From contig JBAOIL010000024.1 of assembly GCA_037044975.1 (NCBI GenBank), positions 230,605-294,604 on the forward strand: a DNA stretch of 64,000 nt. The letters are read 5' to 3'. The stretch comes from JADLHS01 sp020848635 (GTDB lineage: Bacteria; Verrucomicrobiota; Verrucomicrobiia; Limisphaerales; JADLHS01). The notes beneath the pieces are model-generated. The model had not been told where the DNA came from. It worked only from the letters and a program-made list of their open reading frames with translations, and did not search any database. This document shows positions 1 to 8,813 of the stretch, in pieces (the stretch's first letter is position 1; every line of letters begins with the position of its first letter). The position numbers were made by a program, and so were the translations under genes.

Positions 1-1
1 T

Positions 2-775
2 GATGATCCGGCATTTGACTTTATTCCGTGGGCGCAGCCTTTGAGCGATCCGCGCAAGGCGCAGATCAAGGTTAAGCAACTGCTGAATCACACGTCCGGC
101 ATCACGCCCGAAGGCTACTGGGTTGCGAATGTTCAGAAGTGGGAATACATCCTCGGCCATGGCGGCGATGGTAAAACGGCAAGCCTCTACTTTGATCCGG
201 GCACAACCCTGGAGTATTCCACTCATGGGCTGTACCACGCCGCGTTGGTCTGCGAAAACGTGACCGGCCAGCCCTACGATCAATACTGCACCGAGCATCT
301 GCTCCAGCCGTTGGGCATTGAGCACTGGTGGTTTCAAATCCTGGACGGTGACGCGCAACATGGCAGACATGCTTCGCATACCCTGGGTTTGCCGGCGCGC
401 GAACTGGCCCGAATCGCCTACTGCATGTTGCACGACGGACGCTGGGATCAGCAGCAAGTCATTCCCCGATGGTTTGTCGAGCAAACCGCAGCGCCCACCC
501 ACAATGTCACCGGCGTTACCAAAAAAAGTTTCGGTCGCGATGCCCGCTCCTGGTCGCACGGCTGGGAACTCCCGGCGCTGGAAGGCGGCGAAAAGGGCAA
601 AGAAATTCCGCCGGATGCCCGTTACAAACCCGGCTCGGGCGGGCAATTGATTGGTTTCGTCCCAAGTCTGGACCTGGTCCTAACGCGCCAGACCGGCAAG
701 AGCGGAGAATGGGCTTACGAAGATTACGTGCGGCGAGCGGCGGCGGCGGTGCTGCCGAAACAGGGTGCGCAATGA
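2..775 (+). CDS. Serine hydrolase, class C beta-lactamase-like (5' partial)
   Basis: The frame is open from the window edge, so the N-terminus and the expected S-x-x-K nucleophile lie outside. About 257 residues remain. They carry the family block KQLLNHTSGI (about residue 25), a YSTHG segment where class C enzymes usually have Y-x-N, and a C-terminal GSGGQLIGFVPSLDLVL strand typical of the beta-lactamase/esterase fold. Members act as periplasmic or secreted esterases, peptidases or beta-lactamases, and the substrate cannot be told from sequence. The stop overlaps the next start (ATGA), so the two genes are probably translationally coupled. The asparagine normally found in Y-x-N is replaced by threonine, which argues against a true beta-lactamase. 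Confidence 0.75.
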   Translation, partial: DDPAFDFIPWAQPLSDPRKAQIKVKQLLNHTSGITPEGYWVANVQKWEYILGHGGDGKTASLYFDPGTTLEYSTHGLYHAALVCENVTGQPYDQYCTEHLLQPLGIEHWWFQILDGDAQHGRHASHTLGLPARELARIAYCMLHDGRWDQQQVIPRWFVEQTAAPTHNVTGVTKKSFGRDARSWSHGWELPALEGGEKGKEIPPDARYKPGSGGQLIGFVPSLDLVLTRQTGKSGEWAYEDYVRRAAAAVLPKQGAQ

Positions 776-3700
776 GACGGGCGCGGAAACGGTGGGGCGA
801 TTTTTGGGTGCGGGGGCGTGGCTGGGACTGGCCGCAGCCGAACTTGTTGATCCTGCTCATCATCGTTGCCACTCGGGCGGGTGCCGCTCCGGCCCGGATT
901 GATCTTGTTCCCTTTGGCCGGGTTGTTCTTTTCGCCGGCAACACGCCGGAAACTTTTGAGGCTTCCACGCTGATGCGCAGTCCCGAGGGTTGGACCGCCG
1001 GGAAGGACGTCGAGGGCAAATACCTCATCGGACTGACCTGGGACGAGCCGCGCGATGTGGCGGAAATCGAGCTCGAATTCCGGGACACATTTCCCGACCG
1101 CGACCGGCTTCAGGTTCAATATTTTTACAAGAACTGGCCGAATCTGGACGTTGGGGGCTGGGCGCCGATTGACGATCCGTTTCACGGACAGTGGAAAACC
1201 ATTCCCCTCCAAAACGCATGGTTTGGTGACCGGTCCGTCACCTTGCCGTTCGCTTCGATGAACACGGAACCGGATCGCGAAGTGTGGCACGGGCTGCGTT
1301 ATCGGCGCACGTATCACCTCCGGGTGCTATTCGGTACGAACGCCCCGCCGCCCATCACCGCGATTCATGCCTACGGACTGCAGCCCGCAGTGGAAAGGGA
1401 ATTTGAATTGAGTTTGACGCCGCGAAGTTCCATCAGAGCGCCGCTCGATGTTTCGATCGTCAACGGGGAACTTATCAATCCCCGCGGAGAGATGGTCCAT
1501 TCGTTGGCGCTGGCATCGGCCGCGGAAAGGCTGCGGGTCCGGTTCCTGCGCGTGGATGTGGATACGCCCACGCGTTCGGTGGTCACGATTCGCAGCGCGG
1601 CGGACCCGTTGAACGGTTTTTCCTTTCTGCCCCAGGAAGTCCAGAGTCGCGGCGTCATCACAGTGCCGGAGTTGGGTGCCACGGTGCGTTGTTCCGATGC
1701 CAGCCCCGTCGGTGCCGCCGCGCTGGTCCCGGGCATGTCCATCACCGACCGGGTCGAACGCGAGCCGGAGGCAACCTTCGCCCGTGCCCGCCGTGAAATT
1801 CCCGTGCTCAACAAGAGCGGCCAGCGCGAACGGCCGATGTATCAACCGCTCGGCCCGCCGGACGCGCGCCAGGAAATCGCCGTGAACCATGACGGCAGCA
1901 TTTTCCTCCACAAGTCGGCGCTCAAATCGGAAGGGGCGGACTCGAAGCGCCTGCGTTGGCCCGCAGACGCATGGTATTTGCACCTCAACACGGGCGACCC
2001 GTCCTTCGATCCATCCCGTGAGGGCGTGGTAAAACAACGGTTGCTCGCCGGCCATCTGCCCATCGTCATCAACTCGTGGGAAACCGGTGGCGTGAGTTAT
2101 GAACAAACCTGCGTGGCAACCTTTCTGGCTGGAGAACCCACCGCCATCAAGGGCGATGAAATGGTCGTGCTGCTCTCCCGCATCGTGATGTCCAACGTGA
2201 TCCACACCGCCGCGCAGGCCAGCGTTCGCCTGCAGACCGAGCCCGGCGAGCAACTCGCCGCCAACCACGGCCATGTTAGTGCCAAAGCATTGCGGGGAGA
2301 CAAAGGCGAAACGTATCCGGAGCCGCGTTACCGGTTTTATTTTCGTGCGGACGGTGGCAACGCCACCGCGAAAAACTTGAGCGGGGATTCATCGGCGACC
2401 ACCATGGCCGCGCAGTGGCAGCTGGCGCCGGGTGAATCGCGAACCGTTGAGTTGCGCGTGCCGTTTGTCACGCTGGATACCGCGGTCGAGCGGGAGCAGA
2501 TCGCTGCGCTTGATTTTGATCGCGTGCTGGCGGTCGAATCCGGGCGTTGGCGAAAAATCATTGCGCAGGCCGCGACGTTCGAGGTGCCGGACCCGTTGCT
2601 CACGGATTTTTACAAGGCCAGCCTTGCGCATGTCCTCATCACCGGCGACCGCGATCCGCTCAGTGGCTGGAGCACGTTGTCGGCGGGCACCTTGTTGTAT
2701 GGCTTGTATCTTAACGAAGCCTCCCACCAAATTCGTTCGCTGGAGATGCGTGGTTTACACGATGCGGCCCGGAATTATCTCGATGCCTTTGTGGCTGGGC
2801 AGTCGGCCGGGAAAATGGTCGGTCGGTTCACCGACGCGACCGGGGCGCTGCGATACGTTCAACTGGGGACGCCGGATAAACCCGAATTGGCCGGTAGTCA
2901 TTACAATCTGGACCACGGTTTTGGCCTGTGGATGCTAAACGAACATTTCCGTTTCACCCGCGACCGGCCATGGCTGACGAAAACCGCGCCCGCAATGATC
3001 GCCGCGTGTGATTTTATCACGCGCCAGCGCCAACAACCGGCGGGCGTGGATCTGCTGGACACTGCCGATGTTCGCTGGGGCATCGGCCTCATGCCGCCGG
3101 GGCATCTCGAAGACCCGCCGGAGTGGCATCGCTGGTTTGCGGTCAACGCCTACGCCGTTCGCGGCATGTTGGCCACGGCGGAATCATTGCAGGAGATTGG
3201 TCATCCGGAGGCGGGCCGCATTGACCGCGAGGCAAATGACTTTTTGAAAACCCTACGGGATTCGTGCCGCGAGGCGATGGTGCGCGCCCCGGTGGTCCGC
3301 TTGCGCGACGGCACCTATGTGCCGCACCAGCCGACGCGGAGCCGCTTGCGCGGGCGGGATGTCGGGTGGGTGCGCGAGGCGCTTTACGGACCAGTGCATC
3401 TGATTGATTGCGGCATTTACGCGGATGACTCGCCGGAGGCGGGCTGGATTCTGCGCGATGCCGAGGACAATGTTTTCGTCGGCGCGGAGCGGGGCCGCGC
3501 GCTGACGGATTTCGACAGCCAATGGTTCAGTTGGGGCGGCATCACGATCCAGGCAAACCTGTTGCCCAATCCGCTGGTGTACCTCCGGCGGGGGCAGCCG
3601 AAGCTGGCGATCCGCGCTTTCTATAACGCGCTCGCCACGTTTTGCTACGAGGACGTGCGGACGTTCTGCGAGCATCCCGTGGATTTTCTCGGTTTGGGTG

Positions 3701-4059
3701 AAGGGCCGTTTTACAAATCCGCCGACGAGTCGGCGTTCATCGCGTGGTTTCGCAGTTTATTGATCTGCGAAAACGGGCGCGATCTCGAATTGCTGCCGGC
3801 CGTGCCACTGGAGTGGTTGGCGGACGGAAAAGAAATCAAGATACGGGACGCGGCGACCTGGTTCGGGCCGATGAATTTGCACGTCGCCTGTCGTGGCATG
3901 CGCATGGACATCACTTTGGAATTGCCGACCCGCAATGCCCCGCGGGAAGCCCGTCTCCACCTGCGCCGCCCCGGGAACGTCCAGCAAGTGTATGTGAATG
4001 GTCGCGCCGCCACGGCGGCCGAGTTAGAGGCCGGGGTGATGATGCTTCGCCAACCGTAA
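772..4059 (+). CDS. Large exported six-hairpin glycosidase-like protein
   Basis: This 1095-residue protein begins with a basic stretch and a hydrophobic segment (NLLILLIIVATRAGAA, residues 24-39), a likely signal peptide. The first half looks beta-rich. From about residue 605 onward the sequence resembles an (alpha/alpha)6 toroid of the six-hairpin glycosidase type, with repeated helices around STLSAGTLLYGLYLNEASH and GSHYNLDHGFGLWMLNEHF. A carbohydrate-cleaving role is inferred from this fold and from the pectinolytic surroundings. I cannot assign a GH family. I chose the ATG at 772 because it overlaps the upstream stop as ATGA. A longer in-frame start at 469 would lie inside the upstream gene and has no support. 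Confidence 0.7.
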   Translation: MRRARKRWGDFWVRGRGWDWPQPNLLILLIIVATRAGAAPARIDLVPFGRVVLFAGNTPETFEASTLMRSPEGWTAGKDVEGKYLIGLTWDEPRDVAEIELEFRDTFPDRDRLQVQYFYKNWPNLDVGGWAPIDDPFHGQWKTIPLQNAWFGDRSVTLPFASMNTEPDREVWHGLRYRRTYHLRVLFGTNAPPPITAIHAYGLQPAVEREFELSLTPRSSIRAPLDVSIVNGELINPRGEMVHSLALASAAERLRVRFLRVDVDTPTRSVVTIRSAADPLNGFSFLPQEVQSRGVITVPELGATVRCSDASPVGAAALVPGMSITDRVEREPEATFARARREIPVLNKSGQRERPMYQPLGPPDARQEIAVNHDGSIFLHKSALKSEGADSKRLRWPADAWYLHLNTGDPSFDPSREGVVKQRLLAGHLPIVINSWETGGVSYEQTCVATFLAGEPTAIKGDEMVVLLSRIVMSNVIHTAAQASVRLQTEPGEQLAANHGHVSAKALRGDKGETYPEPRYRFYFRADGGNATAKNLSGDSSATTMAAQWQLAPGESRTVELRVPFVTLDTAVEREQIAALDFDRVLAVESGRWRKIIAQAATFEVPDPLLTDFYKASLAHVLITGDRDPLSGWSTLSAGTLLYGLYLNEASHQIRSLEMRGLHDAARNYLDAFVAGQSAGKMVGRFTDATGALRYVQLGTPDKPELAGSHYNLDHGFGLWMLNEHFRFTRDRPWLTKTAPAMIAACDFITRQRQQPAGVDLLDTADVRWGIGLMPPGHLEDPPEWHRWFAVNAYAVRGMLATAESLQEIGHPEAGRIDREANDFLKTLRDSCREAMVRAPVVRLRDGTYVPHQPTRSRLRGRDVGWVREALYGPVHLIDCGIYADDSPEAGWILRDAEDNVFVGAERGRALTDFDSQWFSWGGITIQANLLPNPLVYLRRGQPKLAIRAFYNALATFCYEDVRTFCEHPVDFLGLGEGPFYKSADESAFIAWFRSLLICENGRDLELLPAVPLEWLADGKEIKIRDAATWFGPMNLHVACRGMRMDITLELPTRNAPREARLHLRRPGNVQQVYVNGRAATAAELEAGVMMLRQP

Positions 4060-4162
4060 CGCCGGCTTCCAAGTTGGCGCAGTCACGATCTGATCTGTCG
4101 CTGTATTGGCTGGAAATGCCGGGTCGTGAGGCCCCGGAAGTGGTGAGGCATGGTTTGCTTTT

Positions 4163-5323
4163 TTAAGAGCTTTGCTTTGCGGGCGCTACGGTTGCTCCGG
4201 CGGCGAAGTTTTTGGCCGGTTGAATGCTGGGGAAGTAAAGCCAAACGTGGCCGAGGCTGTCGTCCTCCCCAAAAATGATCTGGCCGTCCCGCCCTGTCAC
4301 GGCGGCGCCGAACGCGTAGCCGTAGCGCCGGCGTTCGATCACGGAGATGGCCACGCCCAAGTTCTTCACCGTACCCCGGGCGGGATTGAAACAAAACATA
4401 TTCGCCATCTCATCGCCGCAAAAGCCGAAGACGCGTCCGTCGTGAGTCACCGCCATTGGACCTACGGGGGACAACGGCGTGCGCCCGAGTGCAGAACTGA
4501 AACCACGCGTCTCATCGAACGAGAACAGCGTGCCGTCACCATCGGCGGTGTAGAGCAAACCGCTCTCACCATTCCGCGCCCATTGCAGTGGTGTCTTGTC
4601 CCACGCACCGGCGGGCAGCTTGATGGCGTGGCGCTGGATCGTCATCAAACCCAGGTCAAAACGCCAGAGGTGATCGGGGCCGTCCTGTCCGAAGAGACCG
4701 CCTTGCGAGCCGACCGCAATTTTCCCGTGGCCGTTCACGTCCCCGACAACCGTGGTTTTTCCGTCCTCGATGTCGGTAGTGAACAATTTGCTTGAGGTGA
4801 TGCCGATCAGTGACGTTCGCTCGTTTGCGGCGACGGCATGTACAATCCGTTCGCCGTTGACGGGGCCGTGATCCTGAATGGGTTTACGAGTATAGCCCCA
4901 TTCCTGAATGAAATCGTAGCCGCGGGTTTCCAGCGGCGTTGTCACCACGCGCCCGCCGCCCAGTCCGTTGACACAGGCAGCCAGTCTGGTCTTTCCACAA
5001 CCGATGGCCACGCACTGGTCCGCGTCGCGAACCGTGCCCATGTTCAGCACCGCGCCGGTGGGGCCATGAAACAGTCCCGCGAACAAATGCACCGCGCGCC
5101 CGCTCGTACCGCCGTAAACGAGGCCATCCGCCACGCAGTCGAGGGCGGTGATGCGGCTTTCATCGGCGGTAATGGGAATCGTTGCGCCGGGCAGGCAGGT
5201 GGGGAAGGCCACTAGCGTGCCTTCCTGCGTGAAAGTGCCGTTCGTGATTTCGTCCCGCCGCGCCTGGGCCGCCGGGGATTTCACATCGTAACGTGGTCTG
5301 ATTTTCTCGCTCATGGCCAACAT
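4163..5323 (-). CDS. Beta-propeller protein, coupled to the upstream Tat propeller
   Basis: This 386-residue protein is rich in repeated blade-like segments (for example LLYTADGDGTLFSFDETRG, MAVTHDGRVFGFCGDE and AVTGRDGQIIFGEDD), as in WD40/SMP-type propellers. It has no evident signal peptide, unlike its upstream partner. Its ATG overlaps the stop of the preceding gene as TGATG, so translation is probably coupled and the two may form a pair. A much longer in-frame extension to 5779 is only the shadow of the upstream gene. Catalytic residues are not recognisable. Possible roles are a sensor, a lyase-like propeller or a scaffold. Confidence 0.65.
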   Translation of the reverse strand: MLAMSEKIRPRYDVKSPAAQARRDEITNGTFTQEGTLVAFPTCLPGATIPITADESRITALDCVADGLVYGGTSGRAVHLFAGLFHGPTGAVLNMGTVRDADQCVAIGCGKTRLAACVNGLGGGRVVTTPLETRGYDFIQEWGYTRKPIQDHGPVNGERIVHAVAANERTSLIGITSSKLFTTDIEDGKTTVVGDVNGHGKIAVGSQGGLFGQDGPDHLWRFDLGLMTIQRHAIKLPAGAWDKTPLQWARNGESGLLYTADGDGTLFSFDETRGFSSALGRTPLSPVGPMAVTHDGRVFGFCGDEMANMFCFNPARGTVKNLGVAISVIERRRYGYAFGAAVTGRDGQIIFGEDDSLGHVWLYFPSIQPAKNFAAGATVAPAKQSS

Positions 5324-6675
5324 CAACCCCAGACGCGTATGGGCAGGTGGGCGTTGGGTTTCCGGCGGTCGGCGGGCAGATGCAATTGGAAAATGCCCGG
5401 GGGGCGTTGTCCGATGCCGCCAAAGAACAAATGACCGCGATGATCCACGGCCCCGCGCGAGACGTATTGCGCCAATTGGGTCGGGTGCTGGAGCACGGCG
5501 ACTTCCTCCCGCTGCAACGTGCGCGGATCGAGCCGCCAGACGACGCCTTCGCGCTCGGGGCGGTCCGCCGGGGTGGGATTGTAAACGGCGTCCCGCCAGC
5601 GCGAGGCGACGTAATACAACTGGCCGTCGCCCGCAAAGGTCAGCCCGCCGCAATGATCCTTGAAAGTGTCCGTCGGAAATGTGGGATCGCGCTCCTGCGT
5701 GACCGCGCCGAGGTCTTCGACGCGCGGCCAGTCGCCTTCGTTGGGCCAGATCCGCATGAGGCGCGGCTGGGCGATCCAATTCACGGCGAAGACGCTTTCG
5801 CCATCCGGCGTCGCTGCGACGTCGTAGAACACGCTGTGCCAGCCGGTTTGGAACTGCGGATTGTAGGGCAGCACGAAGGGCGAGCGTTCGAGGCGGTCGG
5901 TTTGCGGGTCGTATCGGACCAGGTGGCCGTAGTCATCGGTGGTCCACACGCGATGGTGGCGGTCAAGAAAGAGCGTTTGGGCGTTGATCGAACCGATGCG
6001 GCCGAGGTCGCGGCGCGTACGTTTTTTGGTGTCGTAGATGATGAAGTGATCGCGCGGATAACTCAGCGCATAAAGTAGATGCCGTTCCTCGTCATGCAGC
6101 AGGCAGCGGCAACCTTCCTTCGGAATCATCGTGTCCCACCAGAGCACGCGATCGGTTTTCGTGTCGAACGCGACGAGGGCGGAACCGCGAAAACTTCGCT
6201 GCGGGTCATGCCACGAGTACCACGGCGAATAAATGGGTTGATCAATCGGCGGCCCGGACAGGTGCGTGGCCATATACAGCACGCCGTCGGCCATCGAGGG
6301 CGCGAAGCTGTAATGAATCTTGCATTGCGTCGCGCGCCCGGAATCGCCGGGGTCTTCCACCACTTCATCGAGCGACAGGAGATAGTCGAGCGAGTCCGTG
6401 TGTTCGTTGTAGCGGACCAGTTTGACCACGCCGCCGGGAACGCTCTCGGCGCAGGCCGCTGCGTAAATTCGGCCATCCGGTCCGACCGAAAGCGACCAGC
6501 AGGTATCCGCGTCGGGATGGCCGGTGAAAGGATACCACGACGACTGGTAATTTTCCGACTTCGAGGTCGAAGCCGCGCGCGGAGCCGCACTTATCGTGGC
6601 CGCCGGGGAAACCAACGCAGCGGCGGCGAGCACCGTGGTTTCTTTCAGGAATTCCCGTCGCGCGACCTTTCTCAT
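5323..6675 (-). CDS. Tat-exported beta-propeller protein
   Basis: This 450-residue protein starts with a twin-arginine signal (VARREFLKETTVLAAAALV), so it should be exported folded. The body consists of propeller-type repeats such as LSVGPDGRIYAAAC, LFLDRHHRVWTTDDYGHLV and GLTFAGDGQLYYVASRW. It ends LPIRVWG, immediately overlapping the next propeller gene. The pair lies downstream of a broken DUF5060 hydrolase on the same strand, and the three genes probably form a unit. No enzyme family can be named. A role in recognising or processing plant cell-wall carbohydrate is inferred only from the neighbourhood. Confidence 0.65.
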   Translation of the reverse strand: MRKVARREFLKETTVLAAAALVSPAATISAAPRAASTSKSENYQSSWYPFTGHPDADTCWSLSVGPDGRIYAAACAESVPGGVVKLVRYNEHTDSLDYLLSLDEVVEDPGDSGRATQCKIHYSFAPSMADGVLYMATHLSGPPIDQPIYSPWYSWHDPQRSFRGSALVAFDTKTDRVLWWDTMIPKEGCRCLLHDEERHLLYALSYPRDHFIIYDTKKRTRRDLGRIGSINAQTLFLDRHHRVWTTDDYGHLVRYDPQTDRLERSPFVLPYNPQFQTGWHSVFYDVAATPDGESVFAVNWIAQPRLMRIWPNEGDWPRVEDLGAVTQERDPTFPTDTFKDHCGGLTFAGDGQLYYVASRWRDAVYNPTPADRPEREGVVWRLDPRTLQREEVAVLQHPTQLAQYVSRGAVDHRGHLFFGGIGQRPPGIFQLHLPADRRKPNAHLPIRVWG

Positions 6676-6696
6676 TGGACAGAAGCGTGGCGCGTG

Positions 6697-8508
6697 TTAC
6701 CTCGCGCGTTTGATGAGCACCGACCAATCCTCGGAAACCTCCGCGGGGGGTGGCCCGAGGATCACGGGCTTTCCGCCTTCGATCATCTTTGATCCCGGGA
6801 CAAACTTGCCAGTGCGCGGGTTGTACCATCGCTGTGTATACTTTCCGGGCGCGGCGGAAAGATCGAGCGTTCCGGTGCTGTCGCCCACGGGCACATAGAC
6901 CGCGTATAGCTCGCCGGGTTTGGCGAACACCTGTCCGGTGACGAGATTGTTTTTGCCCTGATAAGTGGCGGCACCGGTCAGGAGATTCATCCATCGGTTC
7001 CATTTCCCAGAACGGCATGATTTTCCTCCAGAAATTTCCGGGCGTACCAGGTGTAATTCCAGACTGGTTCATATTTGCGGAAGTCGTCCGTCTTGATCAG
7101 ATCTTCCAGAATGTATTCGAGCTGTCCGCCGGAGAGATAGATCGGCCAGGTGTATTCGCGGCGATGCCGGTCGGCGTTGGTGGCGCTGGCGTTATCCGGG
7201 AAATATTTCGTCCATGCCGATGACTTGCGGAAAACCGGCGGCCAGCGAGGCTTTGCGCCAGTACTCGACAATGTCCGTTTGTCGCCACTGGAAGGAAGTG
7301 ACGGGAAAGAGGCGGAAGCCCAGGAACGGCTCCCAAGCTTTGGGTAATTTGCCCGCGTGATGGACCGTGATCGGGTGGTTATACGGATCCACGGCGTGGA
7401 TGTACTCGGCGTAACTCTTGATCAAATCTGGGGCCAGTTTGATGTCCAGATTGTATTCCTCACAGAGATTCCATTGGAGCGCGACGTGATGGGCGAAGCG
7501 GGCGATGATTTCCCGGTAATACAGCTTTCGCTCCACTCCGAGCGCGGTGTCATCAAGTTCATTCTTGTTACCGTGCTCGGCTTCATTGAGTACGAAATGC
7601 AGAAAGATGGATTTCCGTTGCGCGTGTGCCAGCACGATTTCCCACTGGCGCAGTTTCATCAAATCGAAATGCCGGTTGTCATTGGTCGGGTTCCCTTTCG
7701 GATCTATCGGGCCAAGATAGGGCCAGACATTTTTCCCATCCCCGCCGATGTTCATCGGCAGGAAATAGAGATTGTTCATGTTCTGGGCCGAGAGATAGTT
7801 CAGCGAACCGATGATCGCCTTGCCCTGGCCGTTGTTCCAATCGGGATCGCCGGGCCGCCAGTCCTGAACGTGATTTGCGAAGCGGTGCGTGGCTTTCGGC
7901 GTATTGGTAAAACCGACGTAGCCTAGGAAATCCTCCGGTTCGTCCGTGCCGCCTTTGATCCAATACGGGCCGTCGCGGAACTTGAGGTAGAATTTGCCGA
8001 CATATTCGAGCCGTCCCCATTTCAAGTACCCGGCCGCGTCTTTGTCCTGCGGTTTCACGGCGAATGTTCCTTGAACTCCGTCAAATCCAACCGGCTCCCC
8101 GGCATTTGCTTCGAGACTTACCGCCACCTGCGAACCCTTGCGGAACGAAGCCTGGAAACGCCAGCGCCCGTTTTCGTCCGGCGAAAACAAAACACGCCAG
8201 ACTTTTCCGACCCGACCACCCTTTCCGTCGCCGTCAAAGAAACCGGGAACATTGTATTGTTTCCCTCCCGGCCCGGTGAATGAAACTTGCAGCCGGTAGT
8301 CCAGGAACGGATTCGGGTTGTTATCTGCCGCATCCGCCACGGGGCCTTGAAACGCGATGGAAACAGCCTCCCATTTCTTGAGCGTTCCCGTCACGGAAAC
8401 ATCCGTCGCAGCAGTCGGTTTCTGAACTGAATGGGAAGCGCACCCGCAAAAGACAAGTAACGCGGTGATACCCAGCAGCCGCAGGAAGGTTTGAATGGCA
8501 GTCATCAT
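6697..8508 (-). pseudogene. DUF5060-type lipoprotein glycoside hydrolase, frameshifted
   Basis: The N-terminal 438 residues read through. They have a lipoprotein signal (ITALLVFCGC), a DUF5060-type beta domain (KKWEAVSIAFQGP, about residues 45-150) and a barrel with WIKGGTDEPEDFLGY, IFLHFVLNEAEH and ALQWNLCEEYN. The family continues in other frames. A single extra base near 7198 (a C run on the coding strand) stops the frame after MDEIFPG. Further breaks near 7018 and 6986 separate WYARKFLEEN, MPFWEMEPMD and LLTGAATYQGKNN, which should be one chain ending in the collagen-binding-like C-terminal domain (KPGELYAVYVPVG). Three indels in about 210 bp mean either a decayed gene or consensus errors. 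The intact relative at 35860 gives the expected architecture. Confidence 0.75.
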
Positions 8509-8607
8509 TGTCTGGTTTTACGGTTTTGTTTTTTCAGGTTCCGGGTTGATCAGGGCACTGCGAAATCACATGTGTTCGGGCGAGGATAGATGCCCCACCG
8601 CCTTGGG

Positions 8608-8637
8608 CTAGCAGGAAACCCTTCAAAAGTTGGATTA
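8608..8637 (-). promoter_or_regulatory. Promoter-like element facing the DUF5060 gene
   Basis: On the minus strand TAATCC (8637-8632), an 18-base spacer and TGCTAG (8613-8608) match the spacing of the element on the opposite strand at 8744-8773. The 13 bases ending in the -10-like box (8620-8608) are identical to those of the divergent copy, giving a perfect 13-bp inverted repeat. It lies 100 bases before the start of the DUF5060 gene. The -35-like half is a weak match. Confidence 0.4.
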
Positions 8638-8743
8638 AACTCTGCGGCGCAGCGCCGACCTGCCCGGCGTTGATTGTGTTCTTGGTTTGGCGAAGCACGT
8701 ACTCCGTAAAGCCGATCCCGACTCCCCGGGCGTGCTACCAATT

Positions 8744-8773
8744 TTGTCCCATAACTTGATGGTTTCCTGCTAG
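8744..8773 (+). promoter_or_regulatory. Promoter-like element TTGTCC-N18-TGCTAG
   Basis: TTGTCC (8744-8749) and TGCTAG (8768-8773) are separated by 18 bases and end 40 bases before the chosen start of the lyase gene. The same layout, including GATGGTTTCC just before the -10-like box, occurs at 12720-12691 upstream of the PEP-CTERM gene. Similar elements precede other units in the window. Confidence 0.6.
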
Positions 8774-8813
8774 GTGAAAGATGGGACGATTCCTTAAACT
8801 TGAGGCAATTAAA

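Noticed and set aside
469..771. Longer start for the six-hairpin protein
   Set aside because: These 101 codons overlap the serine hydrolase in another frame and look like shadow sequence. The ATGA overlap at 772 fits a coupled start.
5324..5779. N-terminal extension of the propeller gene ending at 4163
   Set aside because: The extension is an arginine-rich shadow of the upstream Tat propeller. The ATG at 5323 with a TGATG overlap is the natural start.
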